The position numbers and the translations under genes are program-made. This document shows positions 1 through 5,803 of a DNA stretch of 6,033 bases, piece after piece. A model generated the notes under the pieces. The model was not told the origin of the DNA and searched no databases. It saw only the letters and a program-made list of their open reading frames with translations. Every line of letters starts with the position of its first letter. Position 1 is the first letter of the stretch. Source of the stretch: Spirochaetaceae bacterium (GTDB lineage: Bacteria > Spirochaetota > Spirochaetia > PWKH01); NCBI GenBank assembly GCA_003557605.1, contig PWNW01000089.1, forward strand, positions 1-6,033, read 5' to 3'.

Positions 1-2
1 GG

Positions 3-104
3 GGAGCAGGAAAGACTGGAGAAGTTGACATCAACCTCAACAGCACAGTATCTGCCCCGGGAACCTGGGAAGATGAGCTGACTTTCACGCTGACGGCACT
101 GTAA
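3..104 (+). CDS. C-terminal end of an unidentified, probably exported beta-rich protein (partial)
   Basis: An open frame enters from the left edge and ends at TAA 102-104, giving 33 residues. The end reads TWEDELTFTLTAL. A Gly/Pro turn followed by alternating hydrophobic and Thr residues running to the extreme C-terminus is typical of the last strand of beta-sandwich domains in secreted or surface proteins. This is a pattern judgement, not a family assignment. The rest of the gene lies outside the window, so signal peptide, length and family cannot be seen. No convincing stem plus T-tract terminator follows the stop; there is only a T5 run at 118-122. Readthrough toward the downstream mutase is therefore possible. 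The fragment could be a chance open frame, but the composition and the position of the stop before a promoter-like spacer favour a real gene end. Confidence 0.55.
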   Translation, partial: GAGKTGEVDINLNSTVSAPGTWEDELTFTLTAL

Positions 105-139
105 AGGTGTCTTAGGGTTTTTACGGTCATAGGTGGAAA

Positions 140-191
140 TCCCTTGAGTTTTGCACTACAATCTGTAGAATCAGAATAGACGCTCAAGGGA
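140..191. repeat. 9-bp perfect inverted repeat flanking the mutase promoter and ribosome binding site
   Basis: TCCCTTGAG (140-148) is the exact reverse complement of CTCAAGGGA (183-191), with a 34-nt gap. A smaller perfect hairpin, CTACA (156-160) with TGTAG (164-168), is nested in the gap. The left arm overlaps the -35 element. The right arm contains most of the ribosome binding site. In a transcript arriving from upstream the repeat could fold and hide the binding site; in a transcript started near 178 the left arm would be absent. It could instead be a protein-binding operator, or chance. Confidence 0.5.
144..171 (+). promoter_or_regulatory. Putative sigma-70-type promoter of the phospho-sugar mutase gene
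   Basis: A -35-like TTGAGT (144-149) and a -10-like TAGAAT (166-171) are separated by 16 bp. Transcription would start near 178, leaving a leader of about 24 nt that carries the ribosome binding site at 186-193. The match is by eye and no start site is known. The -35 element overlaps the left arm of the inverted repeat 140-148/183-191. Confidence 0.5.
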
Positions 192-193
192 GG
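186..193 (+). promoter_or_regulatory. Strong ribosome binding site of the phospho-sugar mutase
   Basis: AAGGGAGG lies 8 nt before ATG 202 and 14 nt before the second in-frame ATG at 208. The spacing supports 202 as the start. Confidence 0.75.
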
Positions 194-201
194 CCCCGCC
201 T

Positions 202-1929
202 ATGAATATGGAAACCATCAAGGAACTTGCTCAGGACTATATCAAGAGGGAACGGCATGAGCTGTTCCGGTCGGATGTGCTCAATGCGCTTGAACATGGG
301 GATGCCGAGGGGCTTAACGACCGGTTCTACCAGGAACTGACCTTTGGTACAGCTGGCATGCGGGGCGTCATCGGAGGGGGTACCAACCGGATGAACCCCC
401 TGACGGTCAGCATGGTAACCCAGGGACTTGCTGCCTATCTGTCAAGCAGCCGTGATAACCCGCTTGCTGTTATTGCCTATGACTCCCGAAACTATTCACA
501 GCTTTTCGCTGAGACTGCAGCTTCTGTGCTCTGCGCCAACGGCATACGTGCTTTCATGTTCAGATCCCTGCGGCCGGTGCCGATGCTCTCATTTGCCCTG
601 AGGTACCTGAAGGCAGATGCCGGGATCACCATTACGGCAAGCCATAATCCCGCCGAATACAACGGATACAAGGTGTACTGGGCTGACGGTGCCCAGGTGA
701 CTCCTCCCCATGACGAGGCAATAGTCGCAGAGGTTAACGCTGTCCGTGCACAGCCCAGGGAAATCCCATCTGCAGATCTGAAGGAAGCTCAGCAGAAGGG
801 ACTGTTCGGCTGGATAGAACAGGAAGTTGAAGAGGCATATTTTCAAATGGTGAAATCCCTGGCCCTGCGCCCCGAGCTCTTTGCATCTCAAGGAGATCAA
901 ATGCAGGTTGTCTACACCGCCCTGCATGGCTCCGGCCTGGGGCCGGTGCAGCGGGTTCTTAAGGACCTCGGTGCCTCGGTGGTGACTGTGGAAGAGCAAA
1001 GTGAACCAAACGGAGATTTCCCAACGGTAAAAAACCCGAATCCCGAAGATCCAAAGGCTATGGCTCTTGCCCTGGAATATGCAAAGAACCATCATGCGGA
1101 CATTGTATTGGGGACAGACCCCGATGCAGACCGGCTGGGCATAGCGGTTCCGGTGAACCGGAACAAAACTGAGTACCATCTGCTTACGGGAAATCAGATT
1201 GCCGTGCTTCTGTGCGACTATCTCTATTCGGGAAGAGGGCAGGGAAGCGGAAAAACTGGGGTTACCGTGAAAAGTATTGTTACCTCCGATCTGGTACGGT
1301 CCATCACTGAACGCTGGGGGGGGCGATGCATCGATGTGCTTACCGGGTTCAAATATATTGCCCAGGTAATGCTGGAACTTGAGCAGAGCAGCACCGAGGA
1401 GTTTGTCCTGGGTGCAGAAGAAAGCTACGGATACCTGGTGGAGACGGATGTGCGTGACAAAGATGCGGTGTCCGCTGCCTGCATGGCCGTCGAAATGACG
1501 AAATACCATCTGAACCAGAGGGTGAGCCTGCTTCATCGTCTTGAGCAGATCTGGAGTGAATTCGGATACTATGAGGAGCTAGTAATCTCAAGGACACTGC
1601 CTGGACAAAGGGGCATGAAGCAGATACTTGATCTGATGAATCATTTCCGAACTGAGCCGATTGACCGAATTGCCGGCGACCAGGTGGTTTCCCGGACGGA
1701 CCTGCTCAATGATGAAACTTCCCTGCCAAGGTCAAACATGATCATATTCAGGCTTGAAGAGGGAAGAACTTTCATGCTTCGGCCCAGCGGCACTGAGCCG
1801 AAGATTAAATGCTATATCTTTGCACGAAGCTCATTGAAGGACCTTGAAAAGGCACAGTCACAGGCCCGGGAGGTGATCAGGTCCTACCAGGAGTTCTTTG
1901 ACAAAAAACTTGCGCTGATTACCGGCTGA
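202..1929 (+). CDS. Phospho-sugar mutase (phosphoglucomutase/phosphomannomutase family)
   Basis: This is a complete 575-residue member of the alpha-D-phosphohexomutase superfamily, which moves phosphate between C1 and C6 of a hexose through a phosphoserine enzyme and a bisphosphate intermediate. All four signature loops are present. They are the N-terminal FGTAGMRG (48-55); the catalytic loop TASHNP with Ser147 as the phosphorylated residue; the Mg-binding loop DPDADR with Asp306, Asp308 and Asp310; and the sugar-specificity loop GAEESYG (404-410). The phosphate-binding loop RPSGTEPK (527-534) follows in domain 4. The length and the GAEESYG loop fit the longer PgcA/PGM2-like branch (about 550-600 residues), which usually acts on glucose phosphate, rather than the roughly 450-residue ManB/GlmM types. 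Whether glucose-, mannose- or ribose-phosphate is preferred cannot be told from sequence. The start is fixed by AAGGGAGG 8 nt upstream. The 3' end overlaps the convergent hydrolase by 11 bp. A G8 run lies at codons 371-374. Likely cytosolic and complete. Confidence 0.96.
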   Translation: MNMETIKELAQDYIKRERHELFRSDVLNALEHGDAEGLNDRFYQELTFGTAGMRGVIGGGTNRMNPLTVSMVTQGLAAYLSSSRDNPLAVIAYDSRNYSQLFAETAASVLCANGIRAFMFRSLRPVPMLSFALRYLKADAGITITASHNPAEYNGYKVYWADGAQVTPPHDEAIVAEVNAVRAQPREIPSADLKEAQQKGLFGWIEQEVEEAYFQMVKSLALRPELFASQGDQMQVVYTALHGSGLGPVQRVLKDLGASVVTVEEQSEPNGDFPTVKNPNPEDPKAMALALEYAKNHHADIVLGTDPDADRLGIAVPVNRNKTEYHLLTGNQIAVLLCDYLYSGRGQGSGKTGVTVKSIVTSDLVRSITERWGGRCIDVLTGFKYIAQVMLELEQSSTEEFVLGAEESYGYLVETDVRDKDAVSAACMAVEMTKYHLNQRVSLLHRLEQIWSEFGYYEELVISRTLPGQRGMKQILDLMNHFRTEPIDRIAGDQVVSRTDLLNDETSLPRSNMIIFRLEEGRTFMLRPSGTEPKIKCYIFARSSLKDLEKAQSQAREVIRSYQEFFDKKLALITG

Positions 1930-2695
1930 ACCGGACAAACCAGTGGATGATGTCCTCTGCAGCGCGCTGTTTCTCGCATTCGTTCACGATGACATGGGGG
2001 CTTTCCTGGTACACCAGGTGCTTGAATTCCCGTGAAGCAAGCCGCTGCTCCAGATAAACTCCCGCAGCGGGGGGAACTACCTCATCCTGTTCAGAGGTTA
2101 TCACCAGCACGGGGGCAGTTACTCTGTTCAGACATGACCGGGTTTTTTTCTGAAGGCGGTACAGCTGTGCAAGGGCCCCCGGCATCAGGTACCGGTAATA
2201 CTCTGATTCCAGGTGATGCACTTCAGGGTTCTGCTGCGGATCATGCTCAAAGACGTAGTCCTTTTTCAACTTTGCCTTCACAAACAGTCCCATCAGCGGC
2301 GTCATGGAGAGACTGTATTGGGGGGTGATTACAATTGCCGGTGCGGCAGCAGCCACGGCTTCGCACTTCTGCTCAGATGCAAGCATCAGGGCAAGCAGTC
2401 CGCCCATGGAGAGTCCGGCAATATAGATCCTGCTGCATGAAGCTCCAAGATCAAGGTACGCATCAAGCACCCGTCTGTACCAGTCCCTCCAGGTGCAGCG
2501 TAGGAAATCCTTTTGAGAAGTGCCGTGTCCGGGAAGTCTGGGAACTGACACAGTATATCCCTGATCATGGAGGGACCGGGCAAGATAATCCATTTCACCC
2601 GGTCTGCCGGTAAACCCGTGGATCACCAGAACTCCGGCATCCGTGCTGCCGGAATAATACTTCGGCAGCCCTTCGTTACACAATGTAAAGCTCAT
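1919..2695 (-). CDS. Alpha/beta hydrolase, Est30-like carboxylesterase
   Basis: From ATG 2695 the protein has 258 residues and no signal peptide, so it is probably cytosolic. It carries a full alpha/beta-hydrolase triad: Ser96 in the nucleophile elbow GLSMGG (94-99), Asp204 in SEQDEVVPP, and His234 in ESPHV. The oxyanion-hole motif HGFTG is at 26-30. Motifs and length resemble Est30/YvaK-type carboxylesterases (about 250 residues), which cleave short- to medium-chain carboxyl esters, and the related S33 monoacylglycerol-lipase group. The physiological substrate is unknown. The frame can be extended to a TTG at 2734, adding WIFFLSRCILAD, but that codon has no ribosome binding site and would reach into the divergent promoter region. 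ATG 2695 fits the family better. It also lacks a Shine-Dalgarno sequence and sits 7 nt after a -10-like TATACT, so a leaderless message is possible. The stop lies inside the 3' end of the convergent mutase gene. Confidence 0.92.
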   Translation of the reverse strand: MSFTLCNEGLPKYYSGSTDAGVLVIHGFTGRPGEMDYLARSLHDQGYTVSVPRLPGHGTSQKDFLRCTWRDWYRRVLDAYLDLGASCSRIYIAGLSMGGLLALMLASEQKCEAVAAAAPAIVITPQYSLSMTPLMGLFVKAKLKKDYVFEHDPQQNPEVHHLESEYYRYLMPGALAQLYRLQKKTRSCLNRVTAPVLVITSEQDEVVPPAAGVYLEQRLASREFKHLVYQESPHVIVNECEKQRAAEDIIHWFVRFSR

Positions 2696-2702
2696 ATCGG
2701 CC

Positions 2703-2731
2703 AGTATACATCTTGACAGGAAAAAAATCCA
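2703..2731 (-). promoter_or_regulatory. Putative promoter of the hydrolase gene
   Basis: Reading the minus strand, a good -10 match TATACT (plus 2708-2703) is preceded at 17 bp by a weak -35, TGGATT (plus 2731-2726). The -10 ends 7 nt before ATG 2695, so the predicted start site falls at or next to the start codon. The element overlaps the opposing promoter of the 2748 gene. Confidence 0.4.
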
Positions 2732-2741
2732 CAAGTAAGTT
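2713..2741 (+). promoter_or_regulatory. Putative promoter of the 2748-5793 forward cluster
   Basis: A consensus -35 TTGACA (2713-2718) is followed at 17 bp by a poor -10, TAAGTT (2736-2741). An A7 run (2721-2727) lies in the spacer. Transcription would start at about 2748, the first base of the start codon of the next gene. The -35 is convincing and the -10 is not. Confidence 0.4.
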
Positions 2742-2747
2742 GCATAA

Positions 2748-3497
2748 ATGATCCATATCTATCTGATAAAACGGGAATTTGGAGGATCTCTCATCCTTCA
2801 TCCCTTTGCTGAGAAGAAACACGTTGTCAAGGAACTGGACCGCAGCCCAATCATGTTTCATTATGCTGAACAGCCCAATGAAGATGACCGTTCAGCCATG
2901 CTCTACGGAATCTATACTGTTATTGATTCAGCGGTGGACCTCTGGGTGCAGGAGCTGAAGTATATACCCCGTCTGCTGGCCTCAGCGGCAGTGTTTCTTC
3001 TGGTCTATCTGTTTACCGCACTTGTCATTAGAATTCCCGTTCCCCTGGTGGATGAAATCCTTTTTTCTTCCGCCGCCGCCGCCGCGATGTATATTTTCAT
3101 GGCTAAGAAGAGCACCAGAAGCGAAGTTGCCATGAAGCGGCGCCTTGAGCTCAAGCATACCGCCGACCAGGCATCTGAAACCCTGACACCGGAACTCAAG
3201 AAAATACAGGATGCCCTTGCAGAACTGGAGAAAATCCCTACGCTGAAGCTCAGCGACATGATTGCCGGAAAACGGGAGTTTTCAGCAGCTCCCATAGATT
3301 CAGCTGTATCAAAAGGCATTGCAGAATCCTTGGAAATTGCACTGAAGCAGCAAAAATACGGAAGAACCTTGCTGAAAAAAATCAATACAGACACCTCAGA
3401 GAGCCGACGTGAACGGTTTGCAGCGTATCTCTACCGTCTCTCACAGAACAAAAAAATTGATATGCCCTTGATTGCCCTATATTTGCTGCTTCGTTGA
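2748..3497 (+). CDS. Uncharacterised two-helix membrane protein upstream of comEC
   Basis: I do not recognise this 249-residue protein. Residues 1-72 are soluble and mixed in charge. Two hydrophobic helices follow at about 75-96 (LLASAAVFLLVYLFTALVI) and 103-119, the second with five consecutive alanines coded by a GCC-type repeat (3072-3086). Immediately after helix 2 comes a basic stretch (KKSTRSEVAMKRRLELK, 120-136), so by the positive-inside rule both ends should face the cytoplasm with a short external hairpin. Residues 127-165 and 186-212 look strongly helical and charged, perhaps coiled coil. No catalytic motif is visible. It is the first gene of an apparent unit with comEC and rsmA, 33 bp before comEC and in the same frame. 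There is no ribosome binding site before ATG 2748; a GGAGG at 2781-2785 is followed by no in-frame ATG, GTG or TTG at useful distance. Coding is supported by the uninterrupted frame and sensible membrane topology. Function unknown. Confidence 0.82.
   Translation: MIHIYLIKREFGGSLILHPFAEKKHVVKELDRSPIMFHYAEQPNEDDRSAMLYGIYTVIDSAVDLWVQELKYIPRLLASAAVFLLVYLFTALVIRIPVPLVDEILFSSAAAAAMYIFMAKKSTRSEVAMKRRLELKHTADQASETLTPELKKIQDALAELEKIPTLKLSDMIAGKREFSAAPIDSAVSKGIAESLEIALKQQKYGRTLLKKINTDTSESRRERFAAYLYRLSQNKKIDMPLIALYLLLR
3072..3086 (+). repeat. Short GCC trinucleotide repeat coding for Ala5
   Basis: Four GCC units plus GCG code residues 109-113 of the unknown membrane protein, inside its second membrane helix. 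A T6 run (3061-3066) lies just upstream. A whole-codon change in copy number would alter helix length without breaking the frame. Confidence 0.6.
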
Positions 3498-3530
3498 ATC
3501 AAATACCAGTCATTTTCAGATATATACAGT

Positions 3531-5051
3531 ATGGAGAATTCATGGAAACCATACTGGAACCATACCCGTATCATTACTGCGGCATGTGCGGCCGCAGCAT
3601 TTCTGCCTGTCCACATTTGTTTACCTCTGCTTTTCGGAGCTGCCGCATCGGTGTGGAAAGCAAGACGCCTGCTTCTGGTCCTCTGCGCAATTGCTCTGTG
3701 CAGGGTCTATATAGCCGATGCAGCGGCAGGTGAAGCCCTTCCCGGTTTTAGACTTGTCAACGGCGAGACAGTTACGGCTGTCATGGTGGTCGCTGAAGAT
3801 CCCAGGCCGTTGGATACCCGGGGATTCCTGGTGAACTGCATCCTTCAGGAAGTTATCCGCAGGGACGGTTCCCGGGCAACGGCTTCCGGAAGGACAATGA
3901 TCTATGTTCATCATCGGCATCTGCCGCCCTATGCAGGACGGGGCACTTCTATTACCGCAGAACTGAGGTACGACGGAGAGGGACTGCGGACTGTCGGGAC
4001 TCCGATATTTTCAGATCCCCAAGGCACTGCCGGAGAAATGCTGTCCAGATTGCGGCACACCGCACGGCAGCAGGTGCTCAGCAGGCTCTCCCAGCTCACC
4101 TGGGAAGCGGGGCTTCTAGGCAGTTCGCTGCTGCTTGGAATTCCCTTCGACAGAAATGATCGGCTCATTGAGCTCTGCAGGACATCAGGCACCGCACATG
4201 TGATGGCCCTCTCCGGACTGCATGCAGGAATACTGGTGCACCTGTTCTCCCTGCTGCTGCGGCCTGCTGCAGGGAAAAAGACCGCAGGAATTATCTGCAT
4301 GGTGCTTCTGCTGTGCTATCTCTGGCTTACCGGATTTCGCGAAAGCCTGTCCAGGGCTGTGATCATGTACTGGATCTACCGTATTGAACTGCTTCGGGGA
4401 AACCGGCCCGACGGACTGGAGGTTCTCTGCAGGACTGTGGTGGTGCATATGCTGATTTTTCCTGCCCATGCAGGTTCCTTCTCCTTTTACCTTTCCTACG
4501 GAGCTCTTACGGGCATCATGCTTCTCACCTCAATAATCAGTGATGCTCTCCCGGCATGGATTCCTCCGGTCCTGCGAAGCAGTATGGCCCTCACCGCATC
4601 AGCATCAGCGGGAACCTATCCTGTCCTGCTGTTCCTTGGACTGGACATCTATCCCGCAGGAATCCTGCTGAGTATGCCATCAATCCTGCTGGTCACCCTG
4701 TTCATGTGGCTCTCCCTGGGATATCTGGCATATCCTGGCCTGATGCTGCTTCCTCAACTGCTCGGCAGCACCGTATCGCTTTTGGCAGTGATATGGGAAC
4801 GGGGCAGCGATGCATCGGATTCGCTTCTGCTTCATCCGGGGGCTTGGACTGCCTGTGCCTTTCTGCTCTTGACCCGGCTGGTGCACCTCCAGTATCGTAG
4901 CTGCAGGAGAAGCTATGAAGGACTATCTCGACGAGCTCTACAATTCCCCGTCTATGATCAGGGACCTGCTGGAAATGCGGGGTCTGAGGATGAACAAGCA
5001 GCTGGGCCAGAACTTCCTCATCAGCCCCCATGTGCGCAGGAGCATCCTTGA
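3531..5051 (+). CDS. comEC: ComEC/Rec2-family competence protein lacking the C-terminal metallo-beta-lactamase domain
   Basis: ComEC forms the inner-membrane channel through which single-stranded DNA enters the cytoplasm in natural transformation. The N-terminus has hydrophobic segments at about 13-41 and 46-64, then a soluble region (about 70-165) in the place of the OB-fold domain. The competence domain follows: GLLGSSLLLGIPFDRNDRL (194-212), the hallmark TAHVMALSGLHAGIL (221-235), GFRESLSRAVIMYW (268-281), FSFYLSYGALTGI (317-329), then further membrane helices to about residue 452. The metallo-beta-lactamase-like domain of full-length ComEC (typically 700-800 residues in total) is absent. 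Residues 462-506 are Pro/Gly/Gln-rich and lie entirely over rsmA, so the tail may be a non-conserved extension. ATG 3531 is the first possible start in frame but has no ribosome binding site. A GGAG (3533-3536) serves an out-of-frame ATG at 3542. Whether the organism is transformable cannot be inferred; orphan ComEC proteins are common. Confidence 0.9.
   Translation: MENSWKPYWNHTRIITAACAAAAFLPVHICLPLLFGAAASVWKARRLLLVLCAIALCRVYIADAAAGEALPGFRLVNGETVTAVMVVAEDPRPLDTRGFLVNCILQEVIRRDGSRATASGRTMIYVHHRHLPPYAGRGTSITAELRYDGEGLRTVGTPIFSDPQGTAGEMLSRLRHTARQQVLSRLSQLTWEAGLLGSSLLLGIPFDRNDRLIELCRTSGTAHVMALSGLHAGILVHLFSLLLRPAAGKKTAGIICMVLLLCYLWLTGFRESLSRAVIMYWIYRIELLRGNRPDGLEVLCRTVVVHMLIFPAHAGSFSFYLSYGALTGIMLLTSIISDALPAWIPPVLRSSMALTASASAGTYPVLLFLGLDIYPAGILLSMPSILLVTLFMWLSLGYLAYPGLMLLPQLLGSTVSLLAVIWERGSDASDSLLLHPGAWTACAFLLLTRLVHLQYRSCRRSYEGLSRRALQFPVYDQGPAGNAGSEDEQAAGPELPHQPPCAQEHP
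4905..4910 (+). promoter_or_regulatory. Ribosome binding site of rsmA inside comEC
   Basis: AGGAGA lies 4 nt before ATG 4915, within the comEC frame. It supports 4915 over the later in-frame ATGs at 4954, 4975 and 4990. Ribosomes translating comEC would pass over it, so comEC translation should influence rsmA initiation. Confidence 0.7.
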
Positions 5052-5793
5052 TGAACTTGAACTTGACAGTTCCATGCAGGTCTGGGAAATTGGTCCAGGC
5101 ATCGGAGCTATGACCCATGGAGCTCTGAAAAGCGGTGCATCCATGGTGCTTTTTGAACTGGACTACGGTTTCTGTTCGCTGCTGAGGGATCTCTATCCTG
5201 AAGAGGGTGCATATGAGCTTGTGGAAGGAGATGTGCTGAAAACCTGGAAGCGGGCCGCTGACAGACTTCCCATGCCCGACAGGATTTTTGGAAATCTTCC
5301 CTATAATGCGGGATCGGTGTTCATTGCCCGGCTCATAGAGCACCAGTTTCTTCCCCAGAGGATGGTCTATACCCTCCAGAGGGAGGTTGCCCAGAGGCTG
5401 ACAGCTGAGACAGGAAACAGGAAGTACAGCTCCTTCACCCTGCTGTGCGCATTGGACTACCAGGTAACCATCTGCTCCCACATCGCTGCGGAGCATTTCT
5501 ACCCTGCACCTGAGGTGGTCTCATCAATCGTCCGATTTGATAAAAAGCACACCCCCGGGCTTACCGGGGAAGAGAGAAGGGTATACCTGGCTTTGGTCAG
5601 GGAACTGTTTGCTTCCAGAAGAAAAACCCTCAGGAACAACCTGAAGCAGGGTTCACTGAAGCACTCATATGATTTTCAGCAGATGCTTCAGGTGTTCTCG
5701 TCACTAGGAATTCCTGAGAGCAGGAGGGCTGAGACCATTACGCCGGATGAGATGATGAAGGCAGCCGGAGGGATTGTGCAGACCTCCGGCTGA
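4915..5793 (+). CDS. rsmA: 16S rRNA (adenine(1518)-N6/adenine(1519)-N6)-dimethyltransferase RsmA/KsgA
   Basis: This 292-residue protein uses S-adenosylmethionine to dimethylate two adjacent adenosines in the 3'-terminal hairpin of 16S rRNA (A1518 and A1519 in E. coli numbering), a late small-subunit maturation step. Loss of the family enzyme commonly gives kasugamycin resistance. Family signatures run in order: KQLGQNFLIS (28-37), AdoMet motif I VWEIGPGIGAMT (56-67), acidic residue Glu81 in FELD, GDVL (105-108), the catalytic motif GNLPYN (126-131), FYPAPEVVSSIVRF (195-208), and the C-terminal FASRRKTLRNNL (232-243). Length matches the usual 260-295. The N-terminal extension before KQLGQNF is a little longer than in E. 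coli but ordinary. The start has AGGAGA at 4905-4910. The gene overlaps comEC by 137 bp and ends 4 bp before the convergent pta stop. Probably cotranscribed with comEC. Confidence 0.97.
   Translation: MKDYLDELYNSPSMIRDLLEMRGLRMNKQLGQNFLISPHVRRSILDELELDSSMQVWEIGPGIGAMTHGALKSGASMVLFELDYGFCSLLRDLYPEEGAYELVEGDVLKTWKRAADRLPMPDRIFGNLPYNAGSVFIARLIEHQFLPQRMVYTLQREVAQRLTAETGNRKYSSFTLLCALDYQVTICSHIAAEHFYPAPEVVSSIVRFDKKHTPGLTGEERRVYLALVRELFASRRKTLRNNLKQGSLKHSYDFQQMLQVFSSLGIPESRRAETITPDEMMKAAGGIVQTSG
5762..5792. terminator. GC-rich hairpin at the 3' end of rsmA, possible terminator without a T-tract
   Basis: CAGCCGGAGG (5762-5771) and CCTCCGGCTG (5783-5792) are perfect 10-bp reverse complements around an 11-nt loop, inside the last codons of rsmA. 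No T-run follows on either strand, so it is not a canonical intrinsic terminator. It may slow transcription, protect the 3' end of the message, or simply be coding sequence. It shares bases with the palindrome 5788-5803, so the two stems cannot form together. Confidence 0.45.
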
Positions 5794-5803
5794 AGGATCA
5801 GCC
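5788..5803. repeat. Palindrome containing both the rsmA and pta stop codons
   Basis: GGCTGA (5788-5793) and TCAGCC (5798-5803) are perfect reverse complements around AGGA. The TGA of rsmA and the TGA of pta (TCA on the plus strand) each lie in one arm, preceded by a GGC glycine codon. A third overlapping pairing, GAAGG (5792-5796) with CCTTC (5802-5806), is also possible. Confidence 0.6.

Noticed and set aside
101..124. Possible terminator after the upstream partial gene (GTAAA 101-105 with TTTAC 120-124, T5 at 118-122)
   Set aside because: The stem is 5 bp and AT-rich, and the T-run lies inside it rather than after it, so it does not qualify as an intrinsic terminator.
589..1536. Long minus-strand open frame (315 codons) antisense to the mutase
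   Set aside because: It lies wholly inside a clearly coding gene with intact catalytic motifs. Its translation is rich in His, Cys, Phe and Gln with no domain pattern, and no promoter or ribosome binding site was evident.
2032..2613. Several plus-strand open frames of 75-98 codons opposite the hydrolase
   Set aside because: They mutually overlap in different frames and sit antisense to the Ser-Asp-His hydrolase. Their translations are low in hydrophobic order and no start is convincing.
2696..2734. N-terminal extension of the hydrolase to TTG 2734
   Set aside because: It has no ribosome binding site, uses a rarer start codon, and overlaps the likely promoter elements. The family begins close to MSFTLC-type sequence at 2695.
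3375..3456. Two A7 runs (3375-3381 and 3450-3456) near the 3' end of the unknown membrane gene
   Set aside because: Both encode Lys-rich codons in a charged helix. A slip would change only the last 10-20 percent of the protein, and runs of seven A are common in lysine-rich regions.
3494..3733. Small plus-strand open frames overlapping the start of comEC, including ATG 3542 with GGAG upstream
   Set aside because: The products are Cys/Ser/Arg-rich and short, with no membrane or domain pattern, while the comEC frame gives credible membrane helices. The ATG 3542 signal is kept only as a note on the comEC start.
4218..4227. Palindrome CTGCATGCAG inside comEC
   Set aside because: It codes the conserved GLHAG motif of the competence domain, so protein constraint explains it.
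4702..5496. Minus-strand open frame (264 codons) antisense to comEC and rsmA
   Set aside because: Both plus-strand genes carry strong family motifs across this span. The antisense product has no recognisable domain and a composition typical of a shadow frame.
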